A stretch of DNA of 64,000 nucleotides from Brasenia schreberi (GCA_036023115.1 JAYKKT010000079.1:17387501-17451500), one strand, 5' to 3'. Counted from the stretch's first letter, positions 26,200-38,689 are shown. Program-made: numbers and translations. Notes: generated by a model from the sequence alone, not told the origin.

Positions 26200-28326
26200 G
26201 AGTGAGAGAGACATAATTGGTTATCGTGCACTTGCGTGATAACTTCCTCTTTATGTTTTGGTTACTGGAGTATATATAATATCGTCTTTCTTATTTTTAT
26301 TAACAAAGGACACCCTTAGTCAAAAGTAGGCGTGTTCACTGAACCAAAGAAACCGAATCAAACCAGTTTGGTTCGGTTCTAGATTTCTCGTTGTTTAGGT
26401 TGGTTTGATTCTTCCATCTAAAATGTATTACGGCTCGGTTCAAGGTTTCAGAATTAAAACCGAATCGAACTGTAGGTATATAAACTATTAAAACTCTAAT
26501 CCTTTATGAGTAAAATCTCTAAGTTAAGCGGAAGAAGCCTTCATTGTTGCTCGCCTTCTCCCCTTGCACGGCTCGCCAACATCCCTCGCTGATCGCCTGG
26601 CCTCTTGACGCTTGCTTGTCTTACCTCCCTTGTTGCTTGCCTCCTTGCATCACCTCTGGCCTTCTCCAAGTGCATGTGATTGTGTACTTATTTTAGTTTT
26701 TTCTTTTTGTGATTTACAATCAATGCGTTTCTGGATCTTTGTCTATGGCTTTAATTGGTCCTTACAAGAAAATAAATTGTGGAACATCATCCCTTTGCTG
26801 GTTTTGTATTTGTGAACCCTAAAAGGTGAAATAGTATCAGGAATAAGAATTGATCCAACTTAATCACAATCTTAAAGCATGTGGTGCATTTTACCTTATT
26901 CAACTTGTATTGTTGTATACTTTCTTCTTTCTATTTTGATAGACAAGTTGTGATCGATTTTATACATGTACTTGAGCCTTTACAATACGACTTGCTTATT
27001 GATATCACAAAGGACTTTCTTCTTTTTACTATTAAAATGTTGCTCATACTTGATCTTGGAAATCAATTGATGATTATTCTTTCAATTTTCGTGGTCAGAG
27101 GCGCTTGAGAACTGTGGTTTGCATGAAGAAACACTTCACTCGGTTTGTCCATTCTATCTGGATTTGATTTATCCAAACACATATTAGCAAAAACCTACTT
27201 AGAATCATGATTAAGAATCTAACCAAACAGAAACGGACATTACCAATTCAATTCAGTTTGGTTTTCGTTTTTAAATTCAGAGGCGTTTGGTTTAATTCAA
27301 TAACCGAACTGGACAATGCACACCACTGCGTCGATATAACCAGTTTTCTGTCACGCTGCTTACATTGGAGTCGTCAGTTAAGCTACATTGCACTTGCGCG
27401 CGAGTGTGCCCTCTGTATATGTATCAATGGAAATCATACTCCTTTAATTCATCCTTTACTATTGACGAAAGATACGTGAACTCGAGGGAAAGAGAAATGA
27501 AGCTGCCTTCTAACTCAAAACTCTGTTTATTTAGTTTCGGATGACATCTTGAATTTCGAATTTCTCCATTTAAAATGTAATGCATCCTTCGTGAGAATTT
27601 GGGTTCGTCCACATGTATTTGTATATATAAGATGGGAGTAAATTCTTGAGAAGTTTCACGTCAAAGAAGGCTCATTTGCAAGCAAGCTTGAGAATTCATC
27701 TGCAATCTTTCTTTCTTCCATGGTATCCAAGTGGAAAATATGTTGATCTCTAATGGGCAGTAATGAATCTACAATATGAACTGTAGCGAATCTACCTCTT
27801 CTCTATCCAAGTTCTCAAACTTTTAGAACTTAGTCGTCCATATATGTTAGTTAAGGCTTATAACTTCAGCATCGATACCTGTATCTTTGTTAACCTCCCA
27901 ATTCATGTGAGAAAGCAAATATGTATCAATCAGAATGCATCGCAGGCAACGGAACAACACGTGATTCTTCACGTTTTAGATGGTACTGAAACCAGAACCA
28001 AGCCTGACCCAGTTGAGCTCAGCGAAGTGGATTTTAAGTTGCCATCATGCTCTATCTTGTACCATATGAGCCATTTAGCTTTTGAGAAAAAGATCATGCC
28101 AAAACATTTTCTTTGAACACATCTGAAGACTGTTTATGGGGATATTAGCATTTTCAACTACCAAATTGCTCAAGAGAAAAAGATTCTCAGACATTTTCTC
28201 AAGCAGTTCTAGTGCCCTGTCCACTAAATGTCTCTTGCACAACCGAAGCCAACAAACGGCTTTTCTTTTCCCAAGTTTCACCTTCAAACCCAACAGAATT
28301 CTGTGAATAGAACGAGCTATACGAAC
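25540..28326. other. Intergenic, no gene recognised
   Basis: It contains (GA)n near 26022, (TA)n at about 26165-26196 and GGTTTGG-type patches at 26335-26480 and 27220-27310. Several short frames (for example 26612-26815, 27844-28116 and 28075-28410 on the minus strand) show no recognisable domain. Confidence 0.35.
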
Positions 28327-28814
28327 CAATGTCATAAAATCGCACGATACGATTTTATCGCGTATCGTACGAAGATATGGTATTGTACATGAGCACATAT
28401 CGCTTATCACGATTTATTGTACTGTATCGTATTATATCGTACGATACAAACACTCCGTATCATATAATACGCCTCGTATCGTACGAGTCGATGTCGATTT
28501 TTCTGTTATAAATTCCGAAAATATGAAACTTAAAGGATTTTCTTCCCAAACCTTTTTTCACGCGATTACCTTTCTTCTAGATCATCTTTTTATCTTATTC
28601 TTTTTTATTTCGTGGTTTATTAACAAGATGCTCAAGTATTTCACCCAATCCAACTCTCCATCTATAGGGTTTTCTTCAAATCTGTGTCATACCTCTTTCC
28701 TTTATCATTCTACCCAATTTTTCACTTGAAAATTTTGAGAGTTTTGCAAATTCCGTGATTTTTAACCTCTAAAAAGAATTTTCCTTCTTTTTGATTGTCC
28801 ACTATTATTTTAAT

Positions 28815-30200
28815 GGCTTCCGATCGAGTCGATCCGGCTTAAAAATATTACACTCCGGTGTATAAAGGCAATAGGTTTGTAAACAAGTGCATGCTGTAAA
28901 ATATGGTGATATTTCTCATATAAAACATCATCTTGCAGGAACCAAGAAGGATGCTAGTGCATGTCTTCGGGTTCTCGAAATAGTGAAATATGAAATTGAG
29001 CAAGTATTACAGGCTTCGAAGTAAAAGAATAGATTAAGGGTAAGAAAGAGGGCAGAAATAGGTGGTTGGAATATGCCAACCATTTAAAGATGTTATTACT
29101 CAGAAGATATATGGTCATAGTGGTGATGAATTCTATGGTACAGTTGAGATTGAAGAAGAAATGACTTAATAGGGAAAGAATATGCGATAAAAGGAAAAAG
29201 TATATGTTCTGGTGGTAGTAACAGTTGAGTTGACTCTTGTTTCACTGTAAGAGCTCCTACTCGTCCGATGCCTACGAGGCATACTAGAGGACAAGCTAGA
29301 GGAGGTAGTGGCCCTAATAGGATGTCTTCATTTTTTCTCTCATGTACGATTTAAAAGAGATTGAGAAAGTAGGTTTAAAGTATAACGAATGCTATTGCCT
29401 CAAAGGAGGTAATTGAAAAAGTAGATTTCAAATGTGTTTTTTTTATAAAAATTACCTCCTTTTTAATGTTGCAAACTCATTTTCTTTTCAAAGTATGGTG
29501 AATGTTATTGCTAGTGTAGGATCAGGTTATAGAGTCCCTACTTATCATTCTTTCAGGGGCACATTATTGCAGAAATGAGTTGATATTGCTAATGCATGAA
29601 ATTCTAAATTTATAGAGTCGTGAAAGAATACAGGAGGTTCTATTATGGCTGATGGTTGAATAGATGGTCAGCGTAGGCTTTTGGTAAATTTCATAGTCTA
29701 TTGTCCCAAAGGCATATTATTTTTGAAATTATATAACTTGTCTCATATTGATAAAACTGCAGATAATTTACTTTCTATTTTTGAGGAAGTTGTTGAGGAA
29801 GTCGGTTTTTCAAATGTTGTTTAATTCATTATTGATAATGCTGCAAATTTTAAAGCAGCTGGTAAGATGTTTAAGGCAAATCATCTCTCGTTAGTAAGGA
29901 CTTCATGTGTTGCACATTGCATAGACTTAATGCTTGAAGATTTGAGTGCAATAGATGAAATAAGAACTATAGATGCATGCAAAAATATTACAAAGTTTAT
30001 TTATAATCATTCTTTTGTATTGCATTTGATGCGAATTCATACAGCTAAAAGGAAATTTATTAGGCTTTCATTAACAAGATTTGCTACAAATGTCATTACT
30101 GTGCAAAATCTTTTAAAAAGTAAAAATGCATTGAAAAAATTGTTTGAATATGATGAATTGAGCTCTATTAGTTGGTCTAAAAAGATAAAGTTAAGGTAAA
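28815..30200 (+). pseudogene. hAT transposase remnant (BED/DUF659)
   Basis: Pieces in order are a degenerate BED zinc finger (HIKHHLAGTKKDASAC) near 28920-28955, a G/R-rich linker near 29280, the DUF659-like MADG and LVNFIVYCPKG block near 29645-29720, and a plus-strand frame (29867-30199) with VAHCIDLMLED and NITKFIYNH. These match in order the minus-strand copy at 32100-33914. Many stops and frame changes separate them. Confidence 0.7.
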
Positions 30201-30302
30201 GATAATAATTAAAATATATATATTTTTGTTATTGCCTAGTTCTTGACTTCTTTATTAATCTTAATAATGAATACTTGATGTAGCTATATTGCATTTGATA
30301 TT

Positions 30303-30416
30303 CTTCATAATTTGAATATTCTTTCTTTTTTAGACAAATAAAAAAATACAAGAAAGACACTTCATAATTTGAATATTCTTTCTTTTTTAAACAAATAAAA
30401 AAATACAAGAAAGACA
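30303..30416 (+). repeat. 57-bp tandem duplication
   Basis: Two almost identical units beginning cttcataatttgaatattc start at 30303 and 30360. Confidence 0.85.
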
Positions 30417-30885
30417 AGAAATGTGTCATATGACCCGTTGAGTTACAAAAATATTAATATTCTTTATTATTGGATCAAAGAGAAAGAGCCTCCTATCATT
30501 TTAGAGGATAAAAATTAGAAGACACTGCAAACCGAAGCAAAACTTGGAGTTGGAGATGATGAAAATAAAGCCGAAGGTGTTGGATGAGCATATCCTATTA
30601 CGAAGGAAGAAGAGGGAGGAGATTATGATGATGGAGTTCTTTACTACGTTAATTATAATGCTTTTGTTGATTATGATCCGCGTTGTTTTAACTTTTATTT
30701 ATAATTTTATAACATTTTATATTTGATGATTGTAAGTTGTACTTAATTTTGATGATTATGATCCTAATAATTAATACCTAGTGGTATTATGGATTATGAA
30801 ATATGGAATCATGCATTATAGATACTTTAGCTTTATTATGAAAATATTTTTGTTATAGTACGAATGTTTTGTTAATTAATTTTAT

Positions 30886-31179
30886 TAAAATTATCCAAAC
30901 TTATTGGATCGAACTGACTTTCTTCTCTATTTACTTTTTTAATTGCCTACGGCAAACAAAAATAAACAATTAGTAAATAATATTAACAATTGAAGACTGA
31001 AGTTAAACAATATTGAATTGAAAATTTGAAATTAATACAACATTACCTTTCACGAAGGCGCATGTTACAACGAATATAAACTAAATCATTTAGTCTTTTG
31101 TGTTTCAACCTGTTGCGCTTCTTTGTATGGATGTGTTAAAAAACACTCCAATTTCTTTGACAACCTGTTGCACTACGGG
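30886..31179 (-). mobile_element. Duplicated internal fragment of the hAT element
   Basis: About 290 bp here match 31660-31945 within the neighbouring hAT element, in the same orientation. The match stops at 31179, one base before that element's TIR at 31180. This suggests an older hAT copy was cut by the insertion of the next. Confidence 0.65.
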
Positions 31180-34100
31180 CAGTATTGTCTGACGCGTATC
31201 ATATCGTGTATCGCCGGGCTCCACGATATGGGCGTATCGTATCGTATCGTACTTTAATATTAAAATAATGTAAAAATTAATAAAAACTAGTAAAATTTTA
31301 AAAAAAATAAAAAAAAAATCAGAAAAAATTAGATAATTGCTTTAAATTCATATAATGTAAGTTTAGTACAGATTGAGCATTCAACATTAAACAATTGCAT
31401 CCAAATTTATATATTTTGAATCCAAAAAATAAAATACAGACACAGTTTACACAACAATTACATACAATGTTACATTTGTAATCAGGATCATCAACTCATC
31501 ATCATCATCAGCCACGCCCATACCTTCTTCTTCAAAATCAAATTCTTCATCTCCATAATGTTGTTGCACTCCTTCCAAATTAATCCAAGCAACGTCTTCT
31601 TCTGTTAGGAGGGCATTTTCTTGAGTGTCTTCCATAACTCAATCTTCAATATATCAAAATTATCCAAACTTATTGGATTGAACTGACTTTCTTCTCTATT
31701 TACTTTTTTTAATTGCCTACGACACAAACAAAGATAAACAATTAGTAATATTAACAATTGAAAACTGAAGTTTAAAAATTTGAAAGTAATAGTAATACAG
31801 CATTACCTTTCACGAAGGCACATTTTATAACGAATATAAACCAAATTATTAAGCCTTTTGTGTTTCAACCTGTTGCACTTTTTTGTATGGATGTGTTCAA
31901 AAAACTCCAATTTCTTTCACAACCTGTTGCACTACAGGTTTGGCTTAAGACTCTGACTGCAAAATCTCTAAGATTTGGACAATCACTTTCAAACTTGTTC
32001 CACCAAACATCTATAAAAAAATACAAATATTAGAGACATAATAATCCACAGTAATGTAAGATGTAACTTAAATATGAAAATAAATAATTTACCTTGACAC
32101 ATCGTAGTACGGTTGCGAATTGCAACATGTAAACCCATCAAGTGAAGAGCATTATCATATATATCCATCTCTCGATATATCGCATCTGCTATGTTCTCAT
32201 CAGGGACTAATCTATCGATACATTCAATGATTCTTTGATTAACCTCACCGTCCCTTTTGAAGGTTGCTTAGTACCTAAATGATGGGTTTAAATAGTAGAT
32301 TGCTGTATGAATAAGTTGATGCAATTGTTTATTCTATCTACTATCAATTATTTTTCACACGGGCACATAATCTCTCTTTTTTCTATTAAAGTTATTTATG
32401 ATCGCTTCTTTTGCCCTATTCATGGCTTCATAAAGGTAGCCCATAGATGGTTTCTCCTCGCTGTCAGTCAATCTCAAAACTTTCACTAAAGGATAGGTAA
32501 TTTTTAATAATCTAACACATGCATTCCAAAATGAACTTCTAAAAACTGTTTCTACAATCTCATTCAACTTTTTATTTTTTCTGTTTTGAGGCAACTCTGC
32601 AAATTATTGCCACTCATCTGAGGAGAACATTCTCTTTAAAGCTTGCTTCTGTCTCACAATACTTTATACAAATAAGAAGTTTGTTGTGAACCGAGTTAAA
32701 GCTATGCGAAGAAGCTCTGCACCTTCTGTATATCTCTCTATCATACACAAAATAAATACATGGTTGTAAATGAATTTTATAATATCTTGGCAACGCTCAA
32801 TTGCTGCCTTTATTTCATCCATCTCACCAATGTTCTCGATGATGAGATCTAAACAATAGGCTTTACATGGTGTCCAGTAGAAAGTCCCATAAATATCAGC
32901 TAACTCCTTCCCAGTTGCTTTGTAGTTAGCTGCATTATTTGTAATCAATTGGACTACATTTTCTAGCCCAACCTCTTGTATAACCTTATCAAATTCCTGT
33001 CGTAGGATCTCTGCAGTGTGCCTCTCCTCTAACATATCTAGAGATCTCAAAAATATAAGTCCTTTAGGATAATATAAAAGAAAGTTTAGCAATGTCCTTC
33101 CTCGCCTATCGGTCCATCCATCTATCATGATAGTGCATCCTATTTCCTTCCACTACTGTCTCAAAGTCGAACAATATTGTTGCACTTCAATGATGATTTG
33201 ATCTAATATCTTCTCTTTCAACTTCTGATAAGAGGGCATCCTGTATCTTGGACCAATGTTACCAATTGCATCTGTCATTGCTTGAAAATGAAAACTATTT
33301 TTTGCATTAAATAGAATGCATGCATCATAAAACCATCTTCCCACTGCAAGGTCTGCCTAATCAAACAGTTGTTTTAAAGCCATAGCAACATAAATTCCAA
33401 GTTAAGCACCAGGTGTAGTGGAATGAGGAAAGAACAAATGTTTGGTAGAAGTTCTTCCTCTACTCCTTCCTGAACTTCTTCTTTTGCCACCTCCAAAGTC
33501 TTCAACTGCAACCCTCTTTCCCCTACTAGGTGCTCGCGAACTGCTACTACCAATCTCTATTCTAGCATCTGAAGGCAAACTATCAGTGAATCCAACTCCA
33601 ATGGCAGTAGCATCATCAGCTTCTTCACACATCTGGAAATCATCCTTTTGTTGTCTCTTTTCATGTATGCTCTCAATCATCTGGAAGCATTGCCATTTAA
33701 TACCTTCTGGCACACTTCTAACTCTGCCTGTGCATGGAGCAACTTCTTTCTTAGTTCCTGCTAGGTAGTGTTTCAACCTTGAAATTCCACCACTAACCAC
33801 ATTTTCACAAAATAAGCATTTGATTTTTAATCTTGAACCCTCAACTGATATACCCCACTGCCATGCCGGATCATCAGACTTTGAATGAGAGTCTCTACCA
33901 CCCCTTCTTGTCATCTCAATGGAGTACTTTAATTCAAACAAAAACCTAAAAATAAAAACACTTTGTAAATCCTCCAATTTTCAAATAATACTCAAATAGA
34001 GTGTCTCCCTCTTCATTAATGCAATAAAAATCGTATACACACACTTAATAACTTCATATTTTGTCACTAAAAAAAATGAAATAACACAAAAAACAACAAA

Positions 34101-34410
34101 TATAAAAGAAAAAAATAGAAAAAAACATTAAAAATATACCTAAATCCGAGTTTGGAGGCTTACACAGACATCGTAGGGCATGATTTTAGAGCTTTAAACA
34201 TAAAGGAGGCGAAAACCGACTCTTAGGGAGCTTAAGGAACCCAAAATGAGAGAGGAAACCCGCGAAAAATCACGGATTTTGGTCGGTTTAGGACCCTTTA
34301 TAAGGGTCCCAGAACGTATCACCCATATCGTACTATGCACTATATCGTGCGATACGGCCCGTATCGTATGATACGGTACGATACTTTGGTTACAGCGATA
34401 CACTAGGGTG
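31180..34410 (-). mobile_element. Near full-length hAT transposon, minus orientation
   Basis: The left end cagtattgtctgacgcgtat resembles the TIR of the 34552 element. The right end lies in the palindrome-rich stretch at 34310-34490; the best terminus is acagcgatacacta (about 34410), by alignment with the right end of the 34552 element. It carries one transposase frame on the minus strand. No TSD was found, probably because the ends are nested in other hAT sequence. Confidence 0.65.
32100..33914 (-). pseudogene. hAT transposase (BED finger, DUF659), stopped
   Basis: The product would bind and cut the element's ends. The start is probably MTRRGGRDSHSKSDDPAWQW at 33914. A BED-type finger follows (CLFC...HYLAGTKKEVAPC), then a basic K/R-rich linker with RGKRVAVED. 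Next come DUF659 blocks (WFYDACILFNAKNSFHFQAM, 33340 region; MIDGWTDRRGRTLLNFLL, 33128), the core (NIGEMDEIKAAIERCQDI, about 32820) and WNACVRLLKITYPLVKVLRL (about 32530). Frames starting at 33977, 33344, 33128 and 32594 are all in one phase, so only about five stop codons and no frameshift break 1.6 kb. That points to fairly recent inactivation. The C-terminal dimerisation region lies below 32300. Confidence 0.8.
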
Positions 34411-34551
34411 TATCGTATCGTGGACCATGATACGTATCGCATCGTGGTGGCCCACGATACGATACGTATCGTACGATTGCCGATTCATATGGCATTCATA
34501 CTTGAATGCTGTTAGACTCTTGGCGATTTGGTGGATTTGATTCGTAAAGTA

Positions 34552-35629
34552 CAGTGTTATCTAACGCATATCGCTGAGCTCCATAATAAGGATGTATCGT
34601 ATCGTACTTTAATATTAAAAGAATACGAAAAATATTTAAAAATCCAAAAAAATCTAGAAAAATCTGATAATTGCTTTAAATTCATATAATGCAAAGTTTA
34701 GCATAGATTAAACATTCAACTTTGAACAATTGAATCCAAAATTATATATTTTGAAGCAAAAAAATGAAATACATTTACATTTTACATATTTGAATTTGTA
34801 TCAGGATTATTAACTAAATAATCTTCATCTTCTTCTTGATAAAGATTCAAAGTTTCTCATCACCTTCTACTTTAAAATATAAATCTTTATCTCCTTCGTG
34901 ATGTTGTACTTCAAATTAGTTCATGCAATGTCTTCTTCGGTTTGGAGTGCATTTTCTTCGTTATCTTCCATAATCCACTCATCTAATATATCAAAATTAG
35001 CAAACTGCTATCTTTGTACATGTAGTTGTCATATTTGCTAATTTTCATATGTGAGCAAAACAATGAGCTCAATTTCTTTGATTATTGACTTTATGACACA
35101 TCAGTGATGTAATATTATTACTTGACGATATCCCTTTTTCTCTTACTAGAGACTAGCTTTTTAACTAATACTTGAGCAGCTAAGCTTTATTTCTCACTTC
35201 GCAGACTGAGTTAAGCCTCACACACGTTGATCATGTTCAACTCAATGGAAGTCACGTAAGGTGAACCCTAAAATAGTGAAGTTGTGAAATGCCCACTCAA
35301 TGAACCGAGACAACCAAATATTTTTAATTATTTGTGATCTCATGAAATTAGAAACTGCTAGCAGATATATACCTAAAAATTGGCAACAAAAAGGAAAATG
35401 ATTTTGTCTCAATTTTTATTTGTTTATAAATTATTTTTATTCAATAAATAAAATTATAAACCCAAATTACAAGCATAGGGAAGTGAAGAGAGGCGAAGAG
35501 AGGCCAGAAACTTGTAAAGAAAAAAAGAAAAAACTCTTTTGAAAAAAAAAATTTGGAAAAAAATTTTGAATTTTTTTTGGGTGTATCGCCCGTATCGTAC
35601 GATACAACGGTGCAATACAGATAACACTG
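34552..35629 (-). mobile_element. Non-autonomous hAT with intact ends
   Basis: The 11-bp ends CAGTGTTATCT (34552-34562) and AGATAACACTG (35619-35629) are perfect inverted repeats. They are flanked by 8-bp sequences gtaaagta (34544-34551) and gtgaagta (35630-35637), a TSD with one change. The left 450 bp are similar to the left end of the 31180 element, including its acidic C-terminal tail region; most of the transposase is missing. It is a deletion derivative. Confidence 0.85.
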
Positions 35630-36101
35630 GTGAAGTATCAACCTTCGACTATCGACAAATATTTACAGTTGTGACTCATTCTAATTCCTTGCCCATGGAT
35701 TAACAAGTACCCTTGACAAACAAAAGTGCAACTAATGATTTCTTGATTTTTCATTGGCATACCATTCATATTTCATTTGGCTTGTTCAGCGGGCTCTTCC
35801 TATCTATCAAGGGATTGATAGAGAGGGTTCACAGGCTGACAAGAGCGAGATATACATGGCCTGGATGACAAACACAAAAGTTGGACATTATGTATGTATG
35901 TATCTATATATATTCACACGCACATGTATACATATGTACTCATTTATGTATGTATGTTAGTTAGACATTTTGAACCCATGACGTGAAATTTTCAATTCCA
36001 AGTACATGTGGTTTGTCCCTTTCTAGATCTCCAACTAGTGTGGTTTAACACTAGATAGTGCGTCAAAATCATGGAAATGAAACTTAGGCTTTGAATTAGC
36101 A

Positions 36102-36136
<35 letters not shown>

Positions 36137-36337
36137 ACGTGTTAAGGATGTTTTAAGACCATGGCCAACTAAATATTCCAACTTTAGGACAATGGCGAAC
36201 TAAATATTCCAAACTTCAGAAGAATTTTTTATCACCATGAAGAAAGAGTACATCAGGGTCTTCATATGTGGAATCTGTTATTTGAAGCAGTCAAAGTCTC
36301 TGAGGTTAATTGTTAGAACATTCTTTTTTTTGTGTGA

Positions 36338-36338
<1 letters not shown>

Positions 36339-36431
<93 letters not shown>
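36339..36431. repeat. (TA)n microsatellite, 93 bp
   Basis: An uninterrupted TA tract ending about 58 bp before the acceptor of the PCH2-like exon, so it would lie inside that intron. Confidence 0.95.
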
Positions 36432-36434
<3 letters not shown>

Positions 36435-36488
36435 AAGTCAAGCTGTAAGTTTCGGCAACCTCATTTTTGGTTTTTGGCTCAATGGCAG

Positions 36489-36629
36489 GGATTAAGTGGA
36501 AGGGCTTTGAGAAAGCTCCCTTTCCTCACTCATGCTTCTCTTCCCAATCCTGACAATTGCACTTGTACTCAGTTTCTGCAGACGCTGATAGAGACAGCAA
36601 AACGAGAGCTATCTGAATCAACCAGTTGA
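36489..36629 (+). CDS. Terminal exon of a PCH2/TRIP13-like AAA+ ATPase (partial)
   Basis: After an acceptor (tggctcaatggcag, ending 36488) the frame reads [16 protein letters not shown] and continues to [18 protein letters not shown] before TGA at 36627. The GLSGR-LRKLPFL-HA block is the sensor-2 region at the C-terminus of pachytene checkpoint protein 2 (TRIP13; CRC1 in rice), which remodels HORMA-domain proteins in meiosis. The end of the protein also matches plant homologues in length and wording. The Walker A and B exons were not found upstream in this window. Either the introns are very large and interrupted by transposons, or this is an orphan exon. The identity of the exon is fairly sure; its activity is not. 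Confidence 0.65.
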   Translation, partial: GLSGRALRKLPFLTHASLPNPDNCTCTQFLQTLIETAKRELSESTS

Positions 36630-38060
36630 CTTTCCTCGTCTGCCCTTGTCTTTTCTGGTAATATGGTAAGTAAAAGCACAACGTTGTTCAAGTGGTATGT
36701 AAAAGTGAGGATTCAACAGTGTGTAAAAACTTTCTAGTTCAACAATGTTGTAAGAATTGTATTGGACCTCGTATCTCATAGGTACCAATATGCACATGTA
36801 CCTTTTTGATCTCGTATCATACTCTATTTCTTTATTTAATGAAGAAAAATAATTAAATAACCAACAATTATATAAAGAACAATGACACCATAGATAAGAT
36901 GTGATTATATCATATAAGACATGTATCATAAGATGCAGTATGATACATAGTGATAAATGGGCAGACTACACATATGTTTTAGTCTACAATAGGATATTTA
37001 TAAGATTGGCTTTCGGCTCCAAGTTCATAAAGAAATCTAGTTCCCACAAAGAAAGAGAATTGGATTCAGTTTGGCATTTCACACTCCCAAGTACCATTTC
37101 TGTGGATGTCCGAATAGCATGGACATGATTATACTCTGGTTAGATGACTATCTGTTTCTCTGCAACTGATTGTTGTTTGCTGGTGCGGTATTTTAGGTGG
37201 TGGAGCAAAGGAAAGGGTGATGTATGTGTTGAGCCTTTGGTGACATACATGAAGGTCCTAGGGTTTGCTTGAGCTTGTTCTGTTCGGGGCTCATTCAAAT
37301 CTTGTTTGGGCGTCTTTGTAGAGTGACTGGAGCTTGGGCACAAGTTGAAGCTAACCTTCTATGTAAAATATTGAAGGGCATGGATGGTGACTTTGTTTAC
37401 ATGATTAGGTTGGTTTAATATGGCCATTGCATACTGTGGGCTTTTCTTGCACATAGGAACAATACACAATACACCCTGACTTGCACACCACCTTTTTATA
37501 TGAAAGGGGTTTTCAATCGATTGAAGGCCATATCTAGGGACACTGAAACAAGGACATGGGCCGTGTTCATGAGTAACTTGCAGAATTCAATTTCTAACCC
37601 TAATGAGAAGTTTGCTCCTGATCTTCTCAATTGGAAGGCTGCTTGATGCATGCAACCCAAATTGTTGACTAGCCAGTTGTTTGGAATCACTGATTTAATA
37701 AATGGTGGAAATGGGAGCTCCAGTTGCTCACTTGTTTCAAATCCGCAAACTGTGATTCTTGGAATCCAGTTTTTCTATTTTCTTGTCTCTTGGTTATGAG
37801 ATCCATGTCCATCTTGCTCTTCTCTATGTTGTCACATGATTTAGTACCACGCACAGAGTGGCGGACATTGAAAATTTTCTAAGTTGAGGTGAAGCTCACT
37901 TGGGTGAAATCCTGGTGAGGTGGTCCACATGAACTTTCAAAAAAAATTGAACTGCTTGTATAGATTTTTAGTTTTTTTCCAGATTTTGGGTGAGGCAGAC
38001 ATGGTGTCTTCCTCTTTCTTTGGGTATATAATTCTGGTAACTGGTAATGATAAGAGTCTG
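36630..38060. other. Intergenic; one unidentified open stretch
   Basis: A plus-strand open stretch at 37419-37646 reads MKGVFNRLKAISRDTETRTW and continues to FAPDLLNWKAA. It has ordinary amino-acid composition but no family I recognise. The remainder shows no features. Confidence 0.3.
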
Positions 38061-38069
38061 CCTAACCCG

Positions 38070-38353
38070 TAGACACGGCTGGTTCTGGGTAAATCAGAAC
38101 TAGGACTCGCAACCAAACCAGAGACCATTTCAGTTCTGGCTCGAGTCTTAAACCATCTTGAATAAAGAAAAGATATTTAAAAAAATATGGAACCACTATT
38201 TTGGAACTGTTAGTTCTTGTTTCATAGAAGGTGACCGGATGGTCCTTTGTCTGGTTTGACCGGTTCCGCTTCTAGCCGGTTTCTGGCCCAATCAAGTTCC
38301 CCAGTCTAGTTCCGGTTGGAACTGCAGGGCTGGTTCCAAAATGGCCATGTCTA
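38070..38353. mobile_element. GGTTC-rich MITE with TIRs and 8-bp TSD
   Basis: The ends tagacacggctggtt and its inverse (ggccatgtcta) bound a 284-bp non-coding element. The octamer cctaaccc occurs at 38061-38068 and 38354-38361; one extra g sits between the left copy and the TIR. An 8-bp duplication suggests the hAT superfamily. The interior matches 12356-12657 in layout. Confidence 0.7.
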
Positions 38354-38689
38354 CCTAACCCTAGCTTGCATATAAAAGAAAACCACCACTAACTTATTTA
38401 GCAATTGTTGACGTATCAATTCCAACCTTTTGCCAAATCCTTGGTTTTGGCTTGCCTCCCTTTTCCATCTCCTAAACATAGCCACTAGTGGAGTACCTGA
38501 TGATGAAGAATATGTAACTTCAGCACACCACACAACTAAGCACTTTCACATGACGCAAACATCAAATCAGCACAAATACTGCCAGCAACCAACATGAAGC
38601 TATAGCAGATTCTTTTCAGCATTAAACACCGATCCAACTGGTCTTCCTGGGTTTTATCAGCGAGTTTTTTTTTGGAAATTCAAAGCAAG

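Larger units (their letters stand above)
28327..30885 (+). mobile_element. hAT transposon relic, plus orientation
   Basis: The left end starts near caatgtcata (28327) and is followed by 150 bp packed with cgatacgattt and gtatcgtacga palindromes, as at the other hAT ends in this cluster. Transposase remnants follow on the plus strand: a BED finger (ISHIKHHLAGTKKD, about 28910) and DUF659/RNase-H-like core fragments (29640-30200). The right end is not defined. Confidence 0.65.

Noticed and set aside
28075..28410. Minus-strand 111-codon frame
   Set aside because: Its start lies inside hAT end palindromes and the rest matches no family I know; no splice or start support.
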